Shown in pieces: positions 1-4,447 of a stretch of 7,170 bases of DNA. Under the pieces are notes generated by a model, which saw only the letters and a list, made by a program, of their open reading frames with translations, did not search any database and was not told the DNA's origin. The stretch covers positions 1-7,170 of the forward strand of contig CAJMOW010000067.1 of NCBI GenBank assembly GCA_905215145.1, given 5' to 3'. The DNA is from an uncultured bacterium. Lineage in GTDB: Bacteria; Bacillota_I; Bacilli_A; RF39; UBA660. The translations under genes and the position numbers were made by a program. Numbering within the stretch: position 1 is the stretch's first letter; each line of letters opens with the position of its first letter.

Positions 1-297
1 TCATTAGTTATAGGTTCGATCATTTCTACCATAACGCTTGAATGCATAACTACGGCATCATATATTATCATTAATTCTAATAAAGTAATTGAAATAAAAG
101 ACAAAGAAGAATATAGGCTTATATCTGATGTTTTAAATAATAATTTAGACAAGAATAATAAAACAAAAAGCAAAGATAATGTTATCGATAAAGGAAATGG
201 GTTTTACAATACATTTGAAAATAACAAAGTAAATAAAGCTGAAAATACGTATAAAAAATTAGTTTTAAAAAAAGATATAAAAAAACCAAGAGTTTGA
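1..297 (+). CDS. C-terminal end of an unrecognised, possibly membrane-anchored protein (5' partial)
   Basis: Frame 1 is open from the window edge to TGA at 295-297, giving 98 residues of a protein whose start lies outside the window. The first 25 or so residues are hydrophobic (around IGSIISTITLECITTASYII) and could be a membrane segment. The rest is highly polar, rich in Lys and Asn, and looks like a low-complexity cytoplasmic or surface tail. I recognise no domain. The last codons (KKPRV) are encoded by one arm of the terminator hairpin, which supports this frame being the real end of a transcribed gene. It converges on the ribosomal operon. If UGA were read as Trp the frame would extend only to a TAA at 318-320; nothing else in the window suggests such recoding. 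The function is unknown; that it is a gene rests on the open frame, composition and terminator. Confidence 0.55.
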   Translation, partial: SLVIGSIISTITLECITTASYIIINSNKVIEIKDKEEYRLISDVLNNNLDKNNKTKSKDNVIDKGNGFYNTFENNKVNKAENTYKKLVLKKDIKKPRV

Positions 298-311
298 TTC
301 TTGGTTTTTTT
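279..311. terminator. Bidirectional intrinsic terminator between the convergent partial gene and rplT
   Basis: A perfect 13-bp inverted repeat pairs 279-291 with 299-311 around a 7-base loop (292-298). The core is CCAAGA/TCTTGG, flanked by A and T runs, so either strand gives a hairpin followed by U residues. It serves the plus-strand gene, whose TGA stop sits in the loop, and the minus-strand infC-rpmI-rplT operon, whose rplT stop is at 313-315, two bases beyond the stem. Part of the plus-strand coding sequence is inside the stem. Confidence 0.85.
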
Positions 312-312
312 A

Positions 313-843
313 TTATTTTAAAGCATCGATTAACTCAGCTTTTTTCATTGTAGAATAGCCTTCAACTTTTTTTGATTTAGCTAATTCTCTTAATTCAGCA
401 ACTGTTAATTTACTTAAATCTTTATTTTCTTTAGTTGATGCAGTTTTAACTTCTTTAGTTTCAGGCTTTTCTTGTACCTCTACTTTTCCATTTAATGCAT
501 CTTTAGCGATTGTAACTAAAGAAGCAAAATTTTCTTTTGAATCGATTGCTATTTCAGATAACATTTTACGATTAATAGTAATTCCAGCTTTGTTTAATCC
601 ATCAATAAACTTTGAATAACTGATTTCATTTTCACGACAAGCTGCATTGATTCTTGTAATCCATAATTTTCTGAAATCTCTTTTCTTTTGTTTTCTATCT
701 CTATATGCATACTTTCCTGAATGCATTACTTGTTCTTTAGCAGTTTTATATAATCTATGTTTACTACCAAAATATCCTTTTGCTTCATCTAATACTTTTT
801 TACGACGTGCACGATGAATTGTGCTTCCTTTAACTCTTGGCAT
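313..843 (-). CDS. rplT: Ribosomal protein L20 (bL20) with a C-terminal Rho-N/SAP-like extension
   Basis: L20 binds 23S rRNA early in 50S assembly and, in Bacillota, represses its own operon by binding the mRNA leader. Residues 1 to about 119 are a complete L20: the basic N-terminal extension (start [23 protein letters not shown]), the [28 protein letters not shown] block, and the globular end ([11 protein letters not shown]). The family normally stops near 115-120 residues. Here about 20 charged linker residues follow, then residues 142-176 ([20 protein letters not shown] to the end), which resemble the helix-extended-helix module at the N terminus of transcription terminator Rho and related SAP-like modules. 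The start is set by AGGAGG at 857-852, 8 bases upstream and overlapping the rpmI TAG stop, which suggests translational coupling. It is the last gene of the operon and is followed directly by the terminator. The L20 identity is firm; the extension's assignment is by resemblance. Confidence 0.96.
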   Translation of the reverse strand: MPRVKGSTIHRARRKKVLDEAKGYFGSKHRLYKTAKEQVMHSGKYAYRDRKQKKRDFRKLWITRINAACRENEISYSKFIDGLNKAGITINRKMLSEIAIDSKENFASLVTIAKDALNGKVEVQEKPETKEVKTASTKENKDLSKLTVAELRELAKSKKVEGYSTMKKAELIDALK

Positions 844-855
844 ATTTTTTTCCTC

Positions 856-1050
856 CTACAATATATCTTTTAATCTATTCATATCACTCTTGCTTAATAG
901 TGATGCACTTCTACCACATCTATTTGATGCAGCATTCTTTTTTCCTGTGTTATGTCTAGTCCCAGGATGACCTATTTTAACTGTACCACCAGGTCTAACG
1001 TTACAAACTTTAGCAGTACCTTTATGTGTTTTTTGTGTTTTTTTAGCCAT
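856..1050 (-). CDS. rpmI: Ribosomal protein L35 (bL35)
   Basis: A small basic 64-residue protein, the usual length for L35 of the 50S subunit. The KTHKGTAK motif near the N terminus and the LLSKSDMNRLKDIL ending match the family pattern (KTHRGAAKR and LVSKADMKRIKQLL). The middle (VRPGGTVKIGHPGTRHNTGKKN) is less basic and more Gly-rich than in Bacillus L35, so it is a divergent member. The position between infC and rplT is the conserved order. The start ATG follows AGGAGG at 1065-1060, which overlaps the TAG stop of infC; the same stop/ribosome-binding-site overlap recurs at the rpmI-rplT junction. No separate promoter is evident, so it should be co-transcribed with infC and share control by the leader. 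Confidence 0.93.
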   Translation of the reverse strand: MAKKTQKTHKGTAKVCNVRPGGTVKIGHPGTRHNTGKKNAASNRCGRSASLLSKSDMNRLKDIL

Positions 1051-1063
1051 ACTATAATTCCTC

Positions 1064-1597
1064 CTATTTTTCTTTTTTAGGCGCTAATACCATCGTCATA
1101 ACTCTACCATCTAATGTTGGCTTTTGCTCTATAACTGATATTTCATTTAAAGCATCTGCAAAACGAAGTAAAACATTTTTTCCTAATTCTTGATGAGCCA
1201 TTTCTCTACCTTTAAAACGTATTGAAACTTTTATTTTATGACCCTTCTCTAAGTATTTACTTGAATTATTTAATCTAGTATTAAAGTCATGAACGTCTAT
1301 TGTTACTGATAAACGATACTCTTTAATTTCTAGATTATTTTCTCTTTGTTTTTTTAGGTTTTCTTTTTGGCGCTTTTTATTTTCATATTTAAATTTATTG
1401 TAATCCATAATTTTACAAACTGGTGGATTACCATTTGGATTTATTAATACTAAATCAAATCCTGCATAACTACTTAGTGTTAATGCATCTTTAATAGGTT
1501 TTACTCCTAGTTGTTCACCATTTGGACCTATAACCATTACTTCTTTTGCTCTGATTTGTTCGTTTAGATACAAATCTCTTTCCTTACTAGCGATAAT
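1064..1597 (-). CDS. infC: Translation initiation factor IF-3, probable ATT start
   Basis: IF3 binds the 30S subunit, prevents subunit joining and proofreads the start codon and initiator tRNA. The 177-residue product has the whole family pattern: N-domain with LNEQIRAKEV and the signature NPPVCKIMDYNKFKYE (about residues 57-72), a charged Lys/Glu linker helix, and a C-domain ending in RFKGREM (127-133) and KPTLDGRVMTMVLAPK (159-174). The only upstream in-frame ATG (1609-1607) shares its G with the ribosome binding site GGAGGTG (1607-1601), so it cannot easily be the start. The site points to ATT at 1597-1595, 5 bases after GGAGG, and ATT-ATC then aligns with the Met-Ile of Bacillus IF3, whose gene also starts with ATT. 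Non-ATG starts in infC are known to allow IF3 autoregulation. It is the first gene of the operon, behind a structured leader. ATC at 1594 is a less likely alternative. Confidence 0.93.
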   Translation of the reverse strand: MIASKERDLYLNEQIRAKEVMVIGPNGEQLGVKPIKDALTLSSYAGFDLVLINPNGNPPVCKIMDYNKFKYENKKRQKENLKKQRENNLEIKEYRLSVTIDVHDFNTRLNNSSKYLEKGHKIKVSIRFKGREMAHQELGKNVLLRFADALNEISVIEQKPTLDGRVMTMVLAPKKEK

Positions 1598-1600
1598 TGA

Positions 1601-1607
1601 CACCTCC
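1601..1607 (-). promoter_or_regulatory. Ribosome binding site that fixes the infC start at ATT
   Basis: GGAGGTG on the minus strand complements 7 bases of the 16S rRNA 3' end. It begins on the G of the apparent ATG at 1609-1607 and lies 5 bases (counted after GGAGG) before ATT at 1597-1595. This argues against the ATG and for the rare ATT start typical of infC. Confidence 0.8.
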
Positions 1608-1608
1608 A

Positions 1609-1627
1609 TATAAGACCTTGTCTTATA
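1609..1627 (-). other. Perfect hairpin abutting the infC ribosome binding site
   Basis: On the transcribed strand TATAAGAC (1627-1620), loop AAG, and GTCTTATA (1616-1609) form a perfect 8-bp stem ending one base before GGAGGTG (1607-1601). No T run follows, so it is not a terminator. It could shape ribosome access or be a mRNA processing or protein-binding site; this is inference. Confidence 0.6.
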
Positions 1628-1632
1628 AAATT

Positions 1633-1657
1633 AAAAAGTGAATACAAAGTATCCACT
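1633..1657 (-). terminator. Leader attenuator terminator upstream of infC
   Basis: The arms AGTGGATAC (1657-1649) and GTATTCACT (1645-1637) form 9 pairs including one G-U, with loop TTT, followed on the minus strand by a T run (1637-1633), AA and four more T. Its 5' arm is the same segment that pairs with 1729-1723 in the alternative fold, so it is a conditional terminator. Confidence 0.8.
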
Positions 1658-1758
1658 AAAAATGCATAATAAACATAATGTTTTTTGGCATTTTACCCAT
1701 AGCTATTTGCTATCAGGTGAGAAGTGGATCTTCTACTTTCCTTCTTGATTTCTAGTAC

Positions 1759-1787
1759 ATTATACAAGAAAAATATCTCTATGTCAA
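1759..1787 (-). promoter_or_regulatory. Consensus sigma-A promoter of infC-rpmI-rplT
   Basis: On the minus strand TTGACA (1787-1782) and TATAAT (1764-1759) are separated by exactly 17 bases: both hexamers are perfect consensus. Transcription should begin near 1753-1751, giving a leader of about 155 bases. Strong constitutive initiation fits control by attenuation downstream. Confidence 0.92.
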
Positions 1788-1797
1788 GATATTTTCT
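1767..1797. repeat. Inverted repeat spanning the -35 and spacer of the infC promoter
   Basis: AAAATATCT (1795-1787) and AGATATTTT (1778-1770) form 9 pairs around an 8-base loop, and can be extended to 1797 and 1767 with one bulged T. It lies just after the clpC stop codon (1805-1807), so it may be a weak AT-rich terminator for the upstream cse60-clpC transcript. It also overlaps the -35 box of infC, so it could instead be an operator. I cannot distinguish these. Confidence 0.45.
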
Positions 1798-1804
1798 TTT
1801 AATA

Positions 1805-4114
1805 TTATGTAGTTACTAAATTTTTTATACTTTTAATATTAACTGTTTTTTTATTATCTATTATATTATTAATTATTATGTTTTCAATATTATCTTTTAT
1901 TATTTTATCTATTTTTCTTGCACCAAACTCATTATAATTGCTTTCAATTAATATTTCATTTATTACATTTTTAGATATTGCAATTTTTATTTCATTTTTA
2001 TATTTGTTTTTTAATTTTGAAATTTTTTTGTTTATTAAATATATTATATTTTCTTTAGTCAAATTATTAAATACTACAATATTATCTATTCTATTTATAA
2101 ATGGAACACTAAAATTTTCTTTTAGTTTTGTTAATACTTTACTTCTTTCATTGTTTGTAAATCCTATATTTATATCATGAAATCCTACATTAGAAGTCAT
2201 TACTATTGTAACATAATCAAATCTTATTATATTACCTGCTGAATCTTTTATTTTGCCTTCATCTAATATTTGATATAACAAATTTATAATATTAGGGTGT
2301 GCTTTTTCTATTTCATCTAATATTAAAACAGAATATGGTTTTCGTTTTATTTCATCTAATATATTATTTGTATCCATGTAACCAACATATCCTGGAGGAG
2401 CTCCTAAGAATTTGCTTACAGTATGTGCTTCACTATATTCACTCATATCTAATTTTATAACATTTTGACCTACTAGATTCTTTGAGAAAATTTTAGCTAA
2501 ATATGTTTTTCCTACTCCACTTGGACCTGTAAACATTATTGAATAGCATTTTCCCTCTTCTTTAAATCCTAGTTTTATTTTTTTTATTATATTTATTACT
2601 TCATTTACTGCTTTGTTTTGACCTATTATTTTATCATTTATATCTTTATTTATTTTATCAACTATTTTTTTATTTTCACTTAAAAGTTCATATATAGGTA
2701 TTCCTGTTTTTGCATTTATCACTTTTGCTACATCTTCTTTTTTTACTTTTTTTACATTATTTTCATAAAAGTTTAATTCCAAATTATTTATTTTGTGCAT
2801 GATAGTATTTTCTTTTGTTTTATATTTTGAAGCCTCATTAAAATTATTTGACATAATAGCACTGTTTTTTTCTTTTAAAATATTTTTTAATTCTTTGTTT
2901 AGTTCATTGTATTTTTTCATTTGTGTTGTTTCTTTTAAACTTGTTTTACTACATACCTCATCTAATACATCAATACTTTTATCTGGCTCATTTCTATCAT
3001 ATATGTATTTTTTTGTTAAATTCATTATTAAATCAATAATTTCTTCACTTATTTTAACATAGTGATATTTTTCATATATTGATTTTAATTTCATTAATAT
3101 TTCTTTTACTGTTTTATCATCTGGTATATCAACCATTACACTTTGGAATCTCCTATCTAAAGCTTTTTCTGGTTCTATATATTTTTTATATTCTTCTATC
3201 GTTGTTGCACCTATACATTTTATTTTGTTTCTAGCGAGTGCGGGTTTAAAAATATTAGATGCATCTATTGCGCCTTCAGCTCCACCTGCTCCGACTAATG
3301 TATGTATCTCATCTATAAATAAAATTATGTCATCATTTTCTTCTATTTCTTTTAATATTTTTCTTACTCTTTCTTCAAATTCACCTCTATATTTTGTTCC
3401 TGCTACTGTACTTGCCATATCTAAGCTTATTATTCTTTTATTTTTTAAGCATCTTGGAACTTCTCCTATGCTTATTAACCTACTTAATTCTTCTACTATA
3501 GCAGTTTTTCCAACACCAGCATGACCTATTAATAATGGATTGTTTTTTGTTCTTCTACATAATATTTCCAGTATTCTTTTAATTTCTTTATCTCTACCTA
3601 TTACTGGGTCTATTTCGTTATTAAGTGCTTTTTTATTTAAATCAACGCCTAATTCTTCTATTAATAATTTTTTATTTTTCTTTTTTTTATTTACTAATTT
3701 ATATGAAAAAATATTATATAACTCATCTAGGTTTATATTCATCCCTAGCATAACTCTTATTGCTATTCCTTCTCCCTCTTCAAGTAAACTAGAAAATAAA
3801 TGTTCTACAGTTACTTCTCCATTATTATTCTCTTTACTATTTATTATTGCATTTTCTATTATTCTTTTTAAAAGAGGTGTATATAAAAACCAATTATTTT
3901 CTTCTTTTCCTATTCCTATAATATCTATTATTTCGTTTTTAAATGTTTCATACGTTAAACTATATTCTTTCAGTTTTTCTGATATATTTTTACTGTTTTT
4001 TAATATTGAAAGAAATAAGTGTTCACTTCCAACATATGGGTGTTTTAATTCATACATTTCTTTTTTAGCATCTTTAATTACTTTTCTTGCATCTTCATTA
4101 AAATTTCCAAACAT
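1805..4114 (-). CDS. clpC: ATP-dependent Clp protease ATPase subunit ClpC
   Basis: A class I Hsp100 unfoldase of 769 residues that feeds substrates to ClpP. In order: Clp N-domain with both repeats (1-140, VGSEHLFLSIL and TVEHLFSSLL); first AAA+ module with Walker A GHAGVGKT (197-204), Walker B LFIDE (265-269), pore loop KYRG (241-244) and Arg pair 321-322; a short UVR-type coiled middle region (about 404-446) as in ClpC, not the long ClpB coiled coil; second AAA+ module with Walker A GPSGVGKT (530-537), pore motif GAPPGYVGY (571-579), Walker B LILDE (597-601), Arg finger FINR (672-675) and sensor-2 GAR (731-733). Tripeptide IGF (650-652) sits where ClpC carries its ClpP-docking loop. The start MFGNFNEDARKV matches ClpC and follows GAAGGGAAG by 6 bases; a longer frame to 4201 would run into the preceding gene. 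No ctsR, mcsA or mcsB is adjacent, unlike the classic clpC operon. It lies 23 bases after the Cse60-like gene, with which it is probably co-transcribed. Confidence 0.95.
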   Translation of the reverse strand: MFGNFNEDARKVIKDAKKEMYELKHPYVGSEHLFLSILKNSKNISEKLKEYSLTYETFKNEIIDIIGIGKEENNWFLYTPLLKRIIENAIINSKENNNGEVTVEHLFSSLLEEGEGIAIRVMLGMNINLDELYNIFSYKLVNKKKKNKKLLIEELGVDLNKKALNNEIDPVIGRDKEIKRILEILCRRTKNNPLLIGHAGVGKTAIVEELSRLISIGEVPRCLKNKRIISLDMASTVAGTKYRGEFEERVRKILKEIEENDDIILFIDEIHTLVGAGGAEGAIDASNIFKPALARNKIKCIGATTIEEYKKYIEPEKALDRRFQSVMVDIPDDKTVKEILMKLKSIYEKYHYVKISEEIIDLIMNLTKKYIYDRNEPDKSIDVLDEVCSKTSLKETTQMKKYNELNKELKNILKEKNSAIMSNNFNEASKYKTKENTIMHKINNLELNFYENNVKKVKKEDVAKVINAKTGIPIYELLSENKKIVDKINKDINDKIIGQNKAVNEVINIIKKIKLGFKEEGKCYSIMFTGPSGVGKTYLAKIFSKNLVGQNVIKLDMSEYSEAHTVSKFLGAPPGYVGYMDTNNILDEIKRKPYSVLILDEIEKAHPNIINLLYQILDEGKIKDSAGNIIRFDYVTIVMTSNVGFHDINIGFTNNERSKVLTKLKENFSVPFINRIDNIVVFNNLTKENIIYLINKKISKLKNKYKNEIKIAISKNVINEILIESNYNEFGARKIDKIIKDNIENIIINNIIDNKKTVNIKSIKNLVTT

Positions 4115-4137
4115 TTTTATCTTCCCTTCTATATATT

Positions 4138-4341
4138 TTATGATGATATTAAAGTGGAAGGCAAAAAGATGCCTGTAAATATTATGATTGCTGAAAAGCA
4201 AAATATTTGTTCTTCTGAAAATATACTAACTGATACTTGATATTTAATATCTACTACTTCTCCATCCAATGTTTTTAAAAAATCATTGACTGATTTTTCT
4301 AAGTCTGATTCATGACTTTCATCAAATATTTTTACCTTCAT
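4138..4341 (-). CDS. Cse60-like small protein (sporulation protein Cse60 family)
   Basis: A 67-residue protein, mildly acidic at its N-terminal half. The pattern MKVKIFDESHESDLEKSVNDFL, then VVDIKYQVSVS, then EQIFCFSAIIIF resembles the Cse60 family of about 60 residues. In Bacillus subtilis Cse60 is made during sporulation under sigma-E, but its biochemical role is unknown. Members occur in many low-GC Gram-positives, so its presence does not show sporulation here. The last 13 residues (TGIFLPSTLISS region) go slightly beyond the point where I expect the family to end. The start is supported by GGTGAT about 4 bases upstream. The gene precedes clpC by 23 bases on the same strand with no terminator between, suggesting one operon and perhaps a link to Clp proteolysis. 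Family assignment is from memory of the motif pattern; the coding call itself is stronger. Confidence 0.65.
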   Translation of the reverse strand: MKVKIFDESHESDLEKSVNDFLKTLDGEVVDIKYQVSVSIFSEEQIFCFSAIIIFTGIFLPSTLISS

Positions 4342-4412
4342 TTAATCACCAAATATAATATACAATTTCGTAATAAAAAATAATGTCACTTTTTAATTAT
4401 TTTTTTATTTTG

Positions 4413-4421
4413 TGGTATAAT
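4413..4421 (+). promoter_or_regulatory. Extended -10 promoter of the deacetylase gene
   Basis: TGGTATAAT is a perfect extended -10 (TG-N-TATAAT). At 17 bases upstream only TTAATT (4393-4398) is present, a weak -35, which extended -10 promoters tolerate. The start of transcription is expected near 4428, so the ATG at 4424 would not be in the mRNA. Confidence 0.75.
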
Positions 4422-4433
4422 AAATGAAGATAG

Positions 4434-4443
4434 GTGTGTGTGT
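4434..4443 (+). repeat. (GT)5 dinucleotide run between ribosome binding site and start codon
   Basis: Five GT units overlap the end of AGGTG (4432-4436) and reach almost to the deacetylase start at 4448. An out-of-frame ATG at 4444 begins a 24-codon frame ending at 4518. Change in repeat number would alter the spacing to either ATG. Confidence 0.6.
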
Positions 4444-4447
4444 ATGT

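Larger units (their letters stand above)
1598..1752 (-). ncRNA. infC operon leader, L20-leader-type attenuator RNA
   Basis: About 150 bases lie between the predicted transcription start and the infC start. In RNA order: an ATCCACT element (1729-1723) within the conserved-looking stretch AGATCCACTTCTCACCTGAT; a hairpin ATAGC/GCTAT (1713-1709 with 1703-1699) extended by CC/GG across a 2-base bulge; a stem AAAATGC/GCATTTT (1694-1688 with 1665-1659) enclosing AAACA/TGTTT; then AGTGGAT (1657-1651), which can pair with ATCCACT to close the structure. AGTGGAT is also the 5' arm of the terminator at 1637-1657, so the two folds exclude each other. This matches the known L20 leader of Bacillus, where L20 binding favours early termination of the infC-rpmI-rplT transcript. 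The pairings are read from sequence; assignment to the L20 family is by architecture and context. Confidence 0.85.
4342..4447. other. Divergent intergenic region between cse60-clpC and the deacetylase gene
   Basis: About 105 bases of nearly pure A/T separate the two divergent transcripts. The plus-strand promoter is clear. For the minus strand I find only poor candidates: GTGACA (4389-4384) and TATATT (4362-4357) are 21 bases apart, too far for a normal sigma-A promoter. I see no CIRCE element and no CtsR-type tandem GGTCAAA repeat, the usual signals for heat-shock control of clpC. Confidence 0.6.

Noticed and set aside
295..320. UGA read as tryptophan (Mycoplasma code)
   Set aside because: Trp is encoded by TGG in ClpC, the deacetylase, L20 and RecD2, no TGA occurs inside a conserved frame, and this TGA sits exactly in a terminator.
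4159..4174. AGGCA/TGCCT hairpin near the end of the Cse60-like gene as a terminator between it and clpC
   Set aside because: Only 5 bp, inside the coding frame, and not followed by a T run on the minus strand.
1938..4178. Plus-strand open frames opposite clpC (1938-2180, 2793-3062, 3225-3524, 3540-4178)
   Set aside because: Their Phe/Leu/Ile/Ser-rich translations are what the reverse complement of an A-rich coding strand gives; no ribosome binding sites or known motifs, and clpC is convincing on the other strand.
4112..4201. Longer ClpC starting at ATG 4201 (29 extra residues)
   Set aside because: It overlaps the end of the Cse60-like gene, lacks a ribosome binding site, and the extra residues are unlike ClpC; MFGNFNEDARK at 4114 is the usual ClpC start with a ribosome binding site.
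4424..4447. Deacetylase start at ATG 4424
   Set aside because: It lies 2 bases after the TATAAT box, so it would be upstream of the transcript start, and it has no ribosome binding site.
4342..4447. CtsR or CIRCE heat-shock operators for clpC
   Set aside because: No GGTCAAA tandem repeat and no TTAGCACTC inverted repeat in the intergenic region.
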